This document shows positions 27,101 through 41,183 of a DNA stretch of 64,000 nucleotides, in pieces (positions within the stretch are counted from its first letter, which is position 1; each line of letters opens with the position of its first letter). Under the pieces are notes generated by a model. That model ran no database searches. It had not been told where the DNA came from and saw only the letters and a list, made by a program, of their open reading frames with translations. Source of the DNA: Anastatus disparis (taxonomy: Eukaryota > Arthropoda > Insecta > Hymenoptera > Eupelmidae); NCBI GenBank assembly GCA_017163975.1, contig JAFFSR010000239.1:3100001-3164000 (forward strand), written 5' to 3'. Both the position numbers and the translations under genes were made by a program.

Positions 27101-30100
27101 TCTTCCTCGTGTACCTTAAAGATTCTAGTCCCTTAAGAGTCTTCTTTTCTTACCTGAACGCGACAGCTTTGGTATACTTTGTGGTAATGATTATCAGACA
27201 CTCGAGACTCTATCCTTATATCCAAATATATACATATATAGTATTTTTCTTCGCTTTTTTTATTTAAAGTAAAGCTTGAATTTTTTATCACTATGGGTTT
27301 GGGGCACTAATGTTGCTATGCATATCCGTTTTGGTATCTTTTTTTTTTTTGCTTAAAGGATGTAACGTACTGTATATGCACGAGAGCTTTTTTGTTTTTT
27401 TTTTAGATTGCTGTATTCAATAACCGTATAGTGTATATATGCAAGCTAAATTGCATCGTTCAAACTTGAATTTCACAACTTATATGGGAAAGTTTTGTTA
27501 TTTTGCAGAATGGAATTTTGAAAGAGAGTCAAGGAACTTTTACTCTTAGCTTAAATAAAAACTAGTTTCTGTTTATTTTTTTTTACTTCATTTTTTATTC
27601 TTTCAAAAGAAAAAGTTTCGATTCTTTGTGACTTAATTTTGTCATGCCTAATTTTAAAAAAAATTGATTACATTTTTATAAGTTATTTGAAAAAACGAAT
27701 TGAAAATAAAAAATTTATTAATCGATCACATTTTGTAATAAACGGAGAAAAATGTATTAGTAATAATTGCAATAGTTTAAATTAAAGTTGTCATTAATTG
27801 CTACATTGATCAAAATGACTATTTCACATTTGTAAAACATATTTATCAATTATAAAGTTATTTAAAGCTCTGGCACACGTCACGTGTCGCGTAGTTAACA
27901 GTTAGATAACGATAAAGTATAAACGTTTAAATCTAGCGCAAAACGTTTGCATTGCGAATACTATTGCAAGACATTATATTAAGGATCAATGTCGTTATCC
28001 TTGAGCGATATTCCTTCATTGAGATGTATATGTATATATATATATATATATATGGCACAGTAAAGATTTGACTATGAATACGTGCGCGAAGTATATTTGA
28101 GCTTATTGTAAATCTGAAACTTAGAAATTCAAAGCTTGCATTTGGGGAGTAGGGAATGAAATCAATCGACCGTATAGTCCTCTTTCTCTTTCTTGTTCTC
28201 TAGTACTTTGGTAAAGTTGTCTCTTTAACTAAGAATCTTCGACGTCTTAACTTCTCTCTTCTTCATCTTCTTCAATCATCTTCTTCTCCTTCTTCTTCCT
28301 TTTCTTGTTGAAGTGATGTCCCTTATGGTTGCTACCTTTTACCTTTATCCTTTCCCCACTGGCAATACAACACAATTGTGTTGCGGAAACTTTACAGTTT
28401 GCTGCCGCTTCTACTGCTGCTGCTGCTCGTCAGTGTTAGTACCGCTGACACGTGCCACTTATTTACATTTGACACGACGAGCTTTAAACTTCAGACAGAT
28501 AATTTTCAGTCCCAAACTTGAAAATTAACTTAAGTTTAATTATTCGATCATTTATTTTCATAATTATTAAAAAAGTTGTGTTAATTTTTTTACATATTTT
28601 ATGATTAATAATTCTAATAAAATAATACGTTGCATCGGTGAAACTGATTTTAACATCTCGTTCACTACTAAATCTCAGTAACAGTATCTTTCTTTAATTA
28701 TAAATCATATATTTAAACAAACAATCCCCGATCGTTTTCACCGTTTATAAAATTAAATCCAACCTTCAAAAATTACATTTTAATAAAATAAATTATGAAA
28801 ATAAGTTAATCAGGTTAATTTTACAATGAACTAAATAATTTAATGAAATCAGATAACAGTAATCCGAATTGTTTATAAAAGTAATAAATTTTATTATCTC
28901 AAACAAAACAAAATAGCACATTAAAAGAGCTAAATCAATTAAACGTTCTTAAATAATTGTGCGCGGTTTTTAAGCAAGGACATCTTAAATTACTTGAAAT
29001 TACATTAAAGTCCAGCGAGCATTCCTCTCTATGTTTTATCTTTTATTTTTATTTTTTATCTTCTTTTATTATTTTAATGACATTAATTACGGCGTAAATT
29101 TGCCGTGTTCATTTATGTAGTAACTGTACGACAAGTGCGTTTTATATACACGAACACGACGTTAAATGTATACATAGTTTTCTCTAGTGTACCGTACACG
29201 CTACGCTTAGGAAAATATAAGTGTAATACAGCATAAGAATTTTTCGTAGTACCATAAAAAAAAGAAGAGAGAAGAAAGAAGAGCGTGCATCGTAATATAA
29301 AAGAGATAGAAGGAGAGGGTTAAAGAGAAAGAGAATGTCGTTAAAAGTTTTATGATCTTCATTGCAAACGAGCATTAGTCTATAGGAGAGAAAAAAAAGG
29401 ATGCGAAAAGGGTAGATATAAAATTAAATGTAGACTTAGTGTGAGCACAAGCGGCAGTGGTAATACACGCGAAAGATAGAGAGAGAAAGAGTTAGACGTT
29501 TGAATCGTCTTTTAAAATTTACAAACTCGAGTGACGTTAACATTAATAGTCATAATAGGGTACAGGAAGAGTTAAAAGAGAGAAAGAAAGAGAGAATGAG
29601 GATGTAGCCTGAGAGATAATTGAGTACTTTTCAAGACCGCACTCGACTCTCGTCGTCGTCGTAGCAGGAGCAGCAGCAGCACCGCGCTAGTTTTGCGCTC
29701 GCGACAGCGTCGCTCCGGATGCCCATTTAACAAAACCTCGTCCCTAAAGCCACAGAGACAGAGAGAGAGAGAAAAGAGAAAAAGACAGTAACGCTTTTCC
29801 TAAACTCTCTAGCATCTCTTCTATATATACAAGCCCCAATATATGTTCCTTCATAATTTAAATGTTCCTCTAACACAGATGGCTTTATAATTTTCTCTCC
29901 CTTTGCACCACTTATCTCATTTCCTTCGTCTAGTTGCAGTTAGGTACTGCATAAATGATCTCACTTATTTTTTTTTTTTTTTTTCATTTTTCTCTTTATA
30001 TTTCTCTCTATTTTTTTTCACTTTGTCCCATTCATTTTTAATGATGTGCCTTTTTTCCTGCTGAAAATAAAAAAAGAAAAATATCTCTTGGCTACTAAAT

Positions 30101-31018
30101 CCAACGAATATATAACCCTACGAAAAAAAAGGTCAAGATTTTTTCCACAAATGATGGTTCACTTTATAAACGTTATGTTGATCAATTAAATAAATATATG
30201 TATATGTACAAATGTATGGACTGTGAAGTAGATCAAGGCTGATGCGCATCGTATGGCATTAAAAATGCTGCCAATTAAAAAATTTTAAATTATCATTTTT
30301 CTAAAAAAGGAAAAGAAAAAAATATATAGTTTTTAATTTGCTTGTGTTGACACTCACTACTCATTTGAAAATTTTTTCATCTGAAAACATTATTCTCGTT
30401 TCTAAAACGTAGAAAGGTACATATTTTTCGGCTCGTTAATACTAATTAAAAAATAAAAAAAAAATGCTAAAGTATTACGTTTACCATGAAAAATTTGACT
30501 AACATAAAAAATAAAAGAAAAGAGAAAAAAAAGGAACATGTTTGTCATCGTTTCTACTCAAAGCAATTTATTTTCTTGTAAAAAGTAATTTTTAGCAAGC
30601 GCGATGTTTTTGTTCGTTCTAGAAATGAAGAAGAATAAAAAAAAAAAGAAAAAAAAAAGTCAAACATAAAACAGCACCGGCGCACGCTACAAGTTTAACC
30701 AAGAGCAGCAACTTGAAAGAGAAATACAGTTAAAAAGTGTGTGTATATGAGAAATAAAAGAATAAATAAAATAATAAAAAAAAAAAGGCCAAGCAATCCG
30801 TGCGCAAAACAATGACCTTCTCTTTCTCTTTACCTGCCTCTCTGGCCTGGGATATTATTAATTGTAATTAAATTTAATTAACTCGAGCGTTTTCAAGCAC
30901 GGCATATATAGAAGCTTTACTTTTCTCCCTTGCACACATATACACATTCACATAGACACTTTGGATTCCATTATGCGCTGGCAGCAACTCGTTTATAATC
31001 CCGTATAACGTCCAGTTC

Positions 31019-31044
31019 TTTCTCTCTCTCTCTCTCTCTCTCTC
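31019..31044. repeat. (CT)n microsatellite
   Basis: Perfect CT run. One of many in the window and among the longest uninterrupted ones. Confidence 0.9.
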
Positions 31045-33769
31045 TTCGTTGTGTATAGCTTATATAAAATGCTCTTCTCTCTTTCTCTCAATGCCCTATC
31101 CTTTTTTCACTTTGTTTATTCTCTTGAGTAGCATAATATTAAATATGCACGTTCGCATCTTCTGAAATTTCTTCCTCTTTCTCTGCTTCTACTTTTTTTC
31201 TTTTAACTTCATTTTATCAAGTATTACGTCCGAAAAGAGACATATGTGTAAAGTGAGATAGCAGTTAACGATCAGTACCAGCCGACAGTCTATAAATTTA
31301 AGAAGAAAAACGCTAGACTGAGAGAGAGCCATACACGAATAGCGTACTCCCTTTTTTTTCATTTTAAAGGTGTGCGCTTGCTTCAATGATTCTATAGCGA
31401 ATAATTTTTAACGACTCCCTCTTGTGCACTCAAACTTGAATAATTCCTATGAAGCAACGTTTATTTTACTTGTTGGGTAAAATTAGAGGAGAAGGGGCCG
31501 AGGGGGGGGGGGTAGGAAAAGAGGGTAGCTCTTTCGCGAGTAAACATTAAAGCTTAAAATGTTTTGAGGAAGGTTATATTACTCCTTCATAATGGATATA
31601 GAAAGTTGGTTTTGGATAGAGAGAGGAGAATTGGTGAGAGATTGGTATGAGGTGGTGGTTTGGTAGGAAAGCTTTTAATAAATAGAGTCATCACTCGAAG
31701 CTAATCCGCTGACTCGACTAGGACAAACCTCGGAGGATAGCCTTAGTATAGCCATTGGTTAGAAAGATGAGAGAGAGAGAGAGAAGAACCGAGCTTGCAA
31801 GCTTATATCGCGTACCGAAGGATATAATGGCCTATGATACTAACTCACAAAACGAGAGAGAAAGATAAAGAGATTCAAATTCTATCTTTCTTACTCTAAC
31901 TCTATTTCTCTCTCTCTCTCTCTCTTTCACTTACTATGGTTGGGATCGTTCGTCCGCTTGAGCCATAAAGCAAAATGCATAATTGAGCCGGTGAGTGATT
32001 AGGAAGCTCTGCCTCGAGGAACTCCTTGAATAATTTAAATTCCGCTTCGGGATAGCTATGTGCCTGCCTTGCCTTTCCCTCTCTCTCTCTTCTACGCCTT
32101 ATTCTTCCTTCTTCTTCCTTTACATTCTATTCCATATACGTATACATATGTATATCCTATGTAGATGTGTATAGAAAGGAAAGCTGAGAATTGAAGGAAT
32201 TGCTATGGGGCACCTGAATCATCTCCTAGGCTTTTATTCTTTATTATTATATACATCATATCTGCCAATTTATCCTTTTGATACTTCATTCCAAATGACA
32301 GAATTTTGATGTATGTAGATTTGAATGAGATGATTAACTTATCTATCAAACTGTTTCTTCAACTTTCAGTGATTGATGGATGTGGAAAATGTTTGTTTAT
32401 AGCTGGTTATTTTTATTTTTAGGTACAGATAATGATTGTTTTTTTTTTATTGGAATAAAATAGTCTATTAATTCTGATTTGAAGAACTAATCAAAGTACT
32501 AAAAAACAGAAGAATTTATGGTGAAAGATTTATTGTTCATTAATTATTCCTCAACTTATCAATAATTAAATAAGGAACAATGCTACTTTCAATAAGATTT
32601 CTAGAATAAAAAAGAGATCCCCAGCAATATTTTTACAAAGTTTATATTCCTTTGTTTGGACTATGAATATTAGAGTCACAATCCAAGGGGAAAAAATATG
32701 TATGCGACTCCCTGACAAGAATACCGTAGATGTGCGACATATCATAAAATCATTTACCTTATTTGCGTGGCGTAGGGTTCGCTAGCTAAAAGAAAAAAAA
32801 AAGTGAGCAAAAAAAGAAAGAAAAGAAAAGAAACACACGTAGTCTCTACTTCGTGAATAGCCGAGAAATTGTTAAATAATTGAGAAGGAAGACGGTAGTC
32901 GTCTCGTTCTCTAACTCGTTTGTACGAAAAAAAAGTGGTAGTAGAAGGAGGTACGACACAAAAAAAAAAGGTGACACGCACCAGTTCTTTTTCTTTTAGA
33001 GCAAAAAGAACAAGAAGCAGACGGTAGGCATGCTGCTGTAGAGAAAGAGAAAAGTGATATGGATAGCAGTATATACATGTAGACGACGATTTGGGACTTG
33101 CTTTATGTGTCAAAGTAACGCCTCATCTCTTAAATTTATATACATGTATATACACTCATGCTTGTTGAACGTCTCTAACAGTCAATGTTATACTTTAAAA
33201 AGTTTGAAAAAACAAATAAATTTATTCCAAGCGTAACTTCTTCCTTCTTACCCCATTTATATATATATCGACATAGTGTGGCTGCTTTTATGACTTTTAT
33301 TGTATAGAATGAAAAATAATTTTATCGCCGAAGGACTTTTATTCACATATCGATTATTGATTCTAACTTATCCGAAGTTAACATATTTACAAAATATTAA
33401 AATTATCTTATTGTCAAACACATTTTTAAAAAATTGAAAATAAAAAAAAATTACTCGTAAAACTTAGTAAATAATGTTACCTAAGATTTCCTTTATGAAT
33501 ACTGTATTGAGAAATTTAAGAAAATTCAGCAGTTTTCAATTATACGAGTGTCAAAAAATTGTTTTATTGAATTTTTTACATGTCTTCAAACTTAGCCTAT
33601 TATATTCCAAAAGTTACACAACACATAGTTTCAGCGGCTAGTTAATGGTAACGATATAATATTCAGCTAATAGAAAATGAATGAGAGAGAAAGAGACTGT
33701 GAGATAGATAGGGAAGGCATATAAGAGGAAGGTTTTGGCGCACTGGTTTGTTGCGTACTTGGAACTTAG

Positions 33770-33861
33770 TTAAGATGGCATTAGGCCGAGGTATACATAG
33801 TTGCCATAGGGGAACGCTACTTGCGGTGGACCAATGTAATCAACTGAATGAGCAAACGCGC
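33770..33861 (-). CDS. candidate exon, phase-compatible with the signal-peptide exon at 46141-46222
   Basis: On the - strand a strong acceptor (a long CT-rich tract ending CATCCCACAG) precedes a 92-bp open segment with balanced codons. Taking one base from the preceding exon it reads AFAHSVDYIGPPQVAFPYG... and ends LGLMPS before a TAA at 33770-33772. The phase fits the donor at 46141/46140, about 12 kb upstream. The exon might instead end earlier at the weak donor TAT-GTATAC and continue elsewhere. The opposite strand is also open from an ATG at 33775 for 39 codons, which weakens the case. I recognise no family. Confidence 0.25.
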
Positions 33862-36800
33862 CTGTGGGATGAGAAAGAGAGAGAGATAGACTGAGAGCGT
33901 GTTAAAGTGAGATAGAAACATAGAGAGATGTATATGCTTGTGTATAGGTTGAACAGCTCAGAAATGTGCTCTCAAGGGCCAAGTCGAGTGGACGCCAACG
34001 GCACATAGCTTCAGCAGCATGCAACCATGTACACGTATACATACATATACATAGAGAATATGAATATATAGGTTGTATGGCTCGGGTATATAGTAGGATA
34101 TAGGGTCAACCCTACGTACTCGTAAGTCTTTCTAGCTCTCTTAGACGTCGTCTCTGAATAAACCATGAGCGCCCAGGCGCTCGAGAACGCCAAGAGGAGA
34201 TGACGAAATTGGGAGATAGGGGGGACATGCTCTTGCCAAATGCGCAATAAGTTTACTTGTTTTGCAAGTGAATAGTGAAAAAGGATACACTCGGATTGAA
34301 GTGGATGATTAATTTCATGATCGACCTCGTTGTTCTTTTCGCATGATAGAACTAAATATTTTAGAATATTAATGTGGAAGATAATGGGGTCAAATTTTGA
34401 ATCAACATAGTCTTTTAGGTTTTAGTCTATAAATATGTAAATGAGAATTTTAATAAAGTTTTTTTTAAATGAAAAACATTTAGTTATTTATCAACTCCGA
34501 TAATAATAAGTTTGTGTTTTTTATTATACTAATATGTACACAGTATAGAGTTATTTTTATTTAACAATAATAATAATATTTGGTTAAATATATTTTATGT
34601 ACCCATGGCTCTATAGATTATTGATAAAAATTTAATTTAGAGGATTCGTTTTAATCACTACTCGGAATACTTATTACAATTTCTAAAAAAAAGCAACGTA
34701 ATCTGAAAGAGGAAGTGTCCATACCAGCTTTGAAGGATCTGTGTAGGATTTGAATACGCTTTTTTAAATCATTTACTTTAGAAAGAACCGTCAATAGTTT
34801 TAAAGTCATAGAAATTCATCCATATAAATCTAAAGCATTCTACGACGATTATTTTATTCCAGGAATTCTTCAATGACAAATTGAGGCTAATAACATAATA
34901 CTGTGAATGAAGGCAATGCAGTTTTATTTAGCTAAATGCGTAATCATAGAAATTTTAATAAAATTTAATATTTATATTAAAGATGATCAATATTTTCATT
35001 CTAATCATAATAATAAGAACGAGCAATTGAGTCACATTCCTAACTTAATTATAGATTGACTTAAAAATGAAAATCGTAATAATAAATTTTTAACGATATT
35101 CGGAGAAAGATGAATCAGGAATTGTAAATAAGAAAAAGTTTTTATTTCATAAAATTTAATTGAGAAGTGGAAGTTTTTAGGTACAAATACGTACATCCAG
35201 AAATATTGTTGTATTCACTGCATTTGAAAATAGAAATTTTACAAAGTAAAATTATTTGCTTACCGTATATGATTATAAAATTTTGATCAATGTTAAAAAA
35301 GAGGAATTAGAATAAGAAATTAAGCGTGATGTTGTAGACTCGGGAAGAGAAAATATTAATTAATTAAAAGAAAATAGAAATAGGAGTGAAATAACATTAT
35401 TTAGACTTTGCTGGTAAAAAAGGGAAAGCCGTTAAAAAGGAAATGTAAAGAATTAAGTGACAAAAATCAGATTGAAATTTAGTTTCATTAGCTCCAATGC
35501 AAATTTTATGAATCTCGGAATATAACACACACGATCAATTAAAAAAATTTAAATAAAAACTTTAAATAACTTCTGAATATGTCTAGCTCAATAATATCTA
35601 AGTAATATTGAAGAAATTTCATATTGATAGTAAATTTTTTTTCAATGAATTATTTAAAGGAATTTATGAATTGAAAATAATATTAACGGAACAATTAATT
35701 AGAAGAAAAATGTTAGTGTGTTAATAAAAATTTTTTGTTATATGGAAAATAACGTTAAACATTTTTTTCTCTATTTTATTATACAATTAAGGTTTTAGAG
35801 TTTTGGTAATTCATCCCAGCATATTTCCATGTGGAATTTCGAATTATGTTTGATATTAAAATTCCTTATTTACATTTTTATTTGCAAGATATACGTTGAC
35901 TTTCAACTGAAATGGAATTTTAATAGTGCGAGATTTTAATATAAAATTATGGTCATTTTTATCGAGTAATCAAGAATAAAAATTTAAATAACTGAAGAAT
36001 AGTTCTTTCTTTTTTTAATATACCTGACTGAAAAAATATTAATTCTAATGATAGTTTCACCTATAAGTTTCAAAAATAAATCTAACTTTATTCAATTAAC
36101 TGTTTCAAATTTTCTATAGATTTACAAGTTATAAATATCATCGTTAAATTAAATTGAAAGACCTTTCGATTAAATCAATTGATCTTTTATTATTATCTGT
36201 CATATTATCAATATGAATAGAGAAAAAAAGAGCGTATATTTTCAGCTGTGCTAATAAAGTTTAGAGGGTATAGGGTGCGAAAAGCGTGAGTGAGAGAGAA
36301 AGAGTGATAGAATATGAAGCTTATCTTCGAACATTGGTGGTGGTGCTTGTGGGGGGGATAGAGCTTGAGAGCGTGTCCGTAATGGCATTTCAAGTGCCAT
36401 AATGGAAGCTGATATTAACGAGCTTAACCGCATTGAAGCTTTCTCTCTCTCTCCCTCATACGCCATCGCATATGTACGCAAGAGAATGGAGTCAGTCGAC
36501 GAATAAGGTAAAGCACGAGAGAAAGAGAGAAAGAGAGACAAGTTTCAACTCTGAAGTGATATTAAACATCTGTCAAACCGGAAGAGGTTACGAATAGTAA
36601 GCTCACTGGGAGGCATACAGCTGCATAACGGACGAAAAGTGAAAGAGATAGATAGACAGATGGATAGGAGTTAACTGTAAGAGTGAGAGAGAGAAAGATA
36701 GAGGAAAAGCTGCGAAATGAAGTTACGAGTGCTTTTCAGGATATTACGTTTGAGTTTGCCGCGTAATATACGCGCGTTCGCATGCAAGCTTTTAGTTTCA

Positions 36801-38259
36801 CTCCTCCCACCACTCTTTCCGTTCTATCCTTTAACTTTTTAGCCTTTACCAACACCCAAGCGCAAGCGGTTTTACACATTGACGGCTTTAGCAGTTTTGC
36901 GTTGTTGTCGGGACTGAACCGGAAGCACCTTTCTAACTAACAATTATTCACACCTTGCTATTATTAATTCAATATTTTTCTTCATTCATCTACCCACACA
37001 AACTTTTTTTTTCTTCCTTTCGTTATTTTTGCTTATCCTTTTTGTCTCGTTCAAAGAAATGTGGTTTATTTCATTTCCAGAATGATAATACAACGATAAA
37101 TGCTAATGGAGATAAGATTAGGATAAAGAAGCTGCCGGGAACGAGCGTTGAATCAAAATAAGATAAAGCAGTAGGAAGCTTAACTCGACTAAAAAAAGAA
37201 AAAGAAAAAATCTATATCGTTGAACAATGAGCTTTTGACGAAGATGAACCGTCTAAAAGACGGTTTTAAGAGCAAAGAAATAAAGGAAAAAAAGTAAAAA
37301 AAGAACAATGCCAATACCTTGTTTGTTGCGCGCGTTTTATACTAAAGTTGTCTTTGCACAGGAGCAAAACAAACGAGGGAACAAAATAAAATAGCGCATA
37401 TATAGACGAAAACTCTCCCCTTGCAGTTTCGTTAGCTCGGCTTGCAACAGAAGCAATAGCAGCTAGTTTCTTCTTCCTTCCTTATATTAACTATTTCTTT
37501 CCTCCCTTAACCTAACTCTTCTTTCTTCTTCGTCTACTTCTTCTTCCTCTTTTTATATTTTGTTTCTCTCTAGTCGTACGCCTCGAGCGTGCGTCTTCAT
37601 AAATTACGCATTAAGTTGCCTCTCCCGATTTTATACTAGAAGAACGAACGAACGAAGAGTAAAGATACTACTAGTGCAACCTTACCTCCCCTTGTAATTT
37701 GAAAAGTTTACGCGTTCCTGGCGTGCTTCGCATTATTTATTAAATACAATTATATACCTTCAAACTCTTCCTAGTTTCGTTTCTTTTTTCTTCTTCTTTT
37801 TTCTTTGTTTTTATAAAGTTTTTCCCTTAACTTAGCCATTTTTATGAAGAGCACAGTCCTAAAAACTGACATAAGAGATATTGATATAATTATTCAGTCG
37901 CGTAAATCGCGTACAAGATTTTTTGAAATTTACGTTACTGCGAGTACAGCACGCTCCTCCAACGCTCACAAATTTTTCCTTTACACGAGGATTCTACAAA
38001 CGGGACAACAATAAAAAAATTGGTTCTTTTTTAGACTTTATTTCACTGAATAATACAGATATATATACACTTGGTGCAAAAGTATCTTTTACAAATCAAA
38101 ATAAACGAGCGTTTTCTTAACTTGAAACAACAACAAAATGTTTCATAAGCTACATATATATTCCCATCTACATTCTTTTATTTTCTTTAATTTAGCCAAA
38201 TTCCTATGAAAATACGTACATTTTAAAGCGGATAGAAATAAGCTAGATTAATGTCAAGA

Positions 38260-38265
<6 letters not shown>
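33862..38265. other. non-coding, low-complexity and AT-rich
   Basis: GA-rich tracts (33880-33920, 36290-36310, 36520-36540, 36680-36700), AT-rich DNA (34.3-36.2 kb) and GC-richer patches (34130-34240, 36740-36920). Short open frames occur but lack splice signals or recognisable motifs. Confidence 0.5.

Positions 38266-38314
<49 letters not shown>
38266..38314. repeat. (TA)n microsatellite
   Basis: Uninterrupted TA run of about 48 bp. A shorter TA run lies at 38550-38568. Confidence 0.95.
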
Positions 38315-38317
<3 letters not shown>

Positions 38318-40966
38318 GAAAAGGGTTAGAATAAGCTAAAGCAGCTAAGCTGCAGACTGTTGATTCTCTACTCATACACCTTAGTTTGCCATATATATGT
38401 ATGTAGGCGACATACAGAGTACAGAGTAACGTGAGCCCTTCTCTCATATTATCATTTGGAGGAAAGGTAAGACTATACTCAATGTATATATAACCGCGTT
38501 TGTAACTCAAGTGATACTGACAAATCCTATATGTTAACAGGTTATATATTTATATATATATATATATCAAGGAGTTTTGGCCAAATGCAAGTCTCGCATA
38601 TGTGTGTACGTGTGTGCTCTTAACCAGAAGTATGTGTCAGGCTGTCATAACTTTCTTAAATGACGTCTAACGGACCCCCTGTTTTTGACGTTTCTTCTTT
38701 CCCTGTCTCTTCTTCTACTTTTTTTTCGTTTTTCATTTTCAACTTTTAGAGAAAAAATTAATACAAAATTCGAGCAGCGTTTGCTGTCATGCATTTTTAA
38801 CAACTTTTAATAATATACACTGTGACGTATATACATAGCCCACTTGTCCTTATAGTGGTTGATACTCGTGTATTGTTTGCACGTTATATAATTGCAAGAT
38901 GCAAAGTTTTCTATTTACTCTTGGGATACAAATAAACTTTTTAACCCCCTTCCTCGACTTTTCTCCGTCTTTATTTTCTAAAGTCTTTGGAAAGGCCAGG
39001 AGGTGAAAGAAGAAAGAAGAGAAAAGATGCTATAGCGGAAAACAAGACAAGAGCGTAGTATACTTTAGTTTAAACTAGCCATAGGAAAAGAGAGTCAAGC
39101 TTACTCTTGGCCAAGCCTTAATTAATCAAGCCTGAAGCGCTTTACTCTTACTCCTTACTCTCTTCTTTTTCTATCTTTCTTCTATCTCTCTCTTTTATTC
39201 CCAACAAGCTCGGAATACAAAAGGCTATATCTTTATTATTTAGTCGGGACGAGTTAGTGCGTCGAATAAACTTTACCTTCTCTTTATTTTGTGTGCGAGC
39301 TAGGCTACTGTGTTTATTAAAAAAAAATTTTTTTTTTTTTTTTAAATAAAAATAAAAAAAATTGCCCTGCAGAAGACATGGGCTTACTTTAATTAAGGTA
39401 TAAACGACGAGAAGACTAAACTGTATTAATTCAGATTATGAAATAATTTTTTTCTCCTTACTTTTTATATGCATTTTTTAAATTAAATGAAAACTCATTT
39501 TCATTTCTTCAAGTTGAGATTTATTATTTGCGAATGTTTTTATAATAAAAGCGTTCGAATTATTAAATCTTTTTGGGCTTTAAACTTCGTTTTATGCGTT
39601 GAATTTTATGGATATAAAAGTCATTTTAATTTTTCATGTATATGTATTTAATGAAATCAATAAATCAATAAACGTTTTTATAGATAAAATGAAAAACGAA
39701 GGTTACTAAACGAATATTAATGTTTAAATAAAAATAATGAAATTTCATTGAAATCTCTTATCCGTACCGCGAACCAAGTATAAAATAGCTTACAATAATT
39801 ATTGTATAAAATCAATACTAATTGAAGAAAATTGATTAAGAAAATTCCTCGGTAGTCACAAACGAAACACAATAGCTTGGTATAAATAATTAATCGTGAT
39901 GTAAGCATTGGATTAAATTTTATCGAGCTCGGAAAATAAAAGCTCCTTTGTTTTTCAAATTATCTCAAGTTCCCATTGGCAATTGTTCTTTTCTTTCTCC
40001 ATTCTTAGCCATGCGAATGGTATGAACCAGCTTACGTCGATTATGTGCTAAGCGTGCGTGTGCGTTTATATATCTGTGTGTGTGTATGTGTAGGTGTAGG
40101 TGAGGTGCTTTACTGTACAGTAGCTTTTAATTATCGTCAATTTTCGTGAGCTCGTAACGATAATTACGAGAGATTGGTCTATGGGACTGTCGATATCGTG
40201 CTTCGTCAATAGCCAAAGCGACACGCCTTTTCGCAAACGACACTGCAAATTTTCACTCTTTCCTACTACCCACTACTGCTCCTCCTCTCTCTTTCTCTCC
40301 ATCTTTTTATCCTTTTCCCTTTTATACGTATACCATGAAAGGAAAATACGAAGAGAGAAAAAGAAGGCAAAAGGGGAGATATTATACCAAAGGGTTAAGC
40401 TCTTAGAAATGGTTTTTAAGCATTTCGATTTTTCATTTCTCTTAATGTAAAGTCGATATCGTGCTAAGTCTAATTAATATTATAATCCCCTATAGGAGAA
40501 GCGAGAGAAAGAGAGAGAGAAAAAAATACCAATGAAAAGAAGAATAATAAAAAAAAATATATATTCTTTCTCGTGCCCTTTCTCTGGGCTGTTATGATAA
40601 ATTTTCGTGTCTATTATTCGAGAGATTTATTTACTCGAAACGATAATCTATTATTAAAATTATTTTTTCGAGAAAAATTGCGGCGCTTAAGCTAAATTTA
40701 ATAATTAATAAATTACACTTGAATGGAATAATAGGAAAAGTATTGTGGTACCTCGTAAATAATAGCATTTATTAGTTATTTAATCGAATAATCATCTATT
40801 ATTTAAATTATTTAGACAACACATGAAACAAAATCCAATAATTGAAAAATTATACTTAATAAAATGATAATAAAAAGTGTTGAATAATTTATAAATCTAA
40901 ACGTAAACAAAACTATCCATCAATAGTGAACTAATAAATGAATAACAAAAATAAAAGAAAATAATA
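38315..40966. other. non-coding, low-complexity and AT-rich
   Basis: Includes an A/T-homopolymer inverted patch near 39318-39360. No supported exon. Confidence 0.5.
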
Positions 40967-41183
40967 ACATGGAGAGAATTTTTCTATAAAAATTATGGTG
41001 ACGGTCACTACAATCGAGGGACATCGTAGAATAGTATGAAAAATTATGAAACGTTACCGTAAAAATGATCAGAATCCTATACAATTTTTACGGTAACGTC
41101 TCATAATTTTTCATACTATTCTACGATGTCCTTCGATTGTAGTAACCGTCACCGTAATTTTTATAGAATAATTCTCTCCGTGT
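40967..41183. mobile_element. 217-bp near-perfect foldback (MITE-like)
   Basis: Two 100-bp arms (40967-41066 and 41084-41183) are reverse complements with about six mismatches by hand alignment, mostly transitions, around a 17-nt loop. The ends read ACATGGAGAGAATT and ACACGGAGAGAATT. No clear target duplication is visible outside them. It has no coding capacity. If transcribed it would form a long double-stranded hairpin. Confidence 0.8.

Larger units (their letters stand above)
23236..33769. other. long non-coding stretch rich in GA/CT and poly-A/T tracts
   Basis: No exon chain can be supported. The stretch contains the repeat fragment near 24050, CT tracts (26460-26490, 31019-31044), short TA runs (26585-26600, 28030-28052), a CTG/CAG-rich patch (28405-28430, 29660-29690), a G11 run (31502-31512) and a homeodomain-like AT cluster at 30855-30885. 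An isolated start with good context (ATG at 26505) runs to a GTGAGT donor at 26528 after seven codons, but nothing follows it. The texture suits long introns or intergenic DNA. Confidence 0.5.

Noticed and set aside
33770..33861. tachykinin-like peptide, because the frame ends near LGLM
   Set aside because: There is no Gly-Lys/Arg amidation and cleavage signal after it, and the resemblance is four residues long.
34011..34247. 78-codon frame with a signal-like LLLAFSSAWALMV segment
   Set aside because: No acceptor or donor fits, the start is not an ATG, and the right part is microsatellite-derived.
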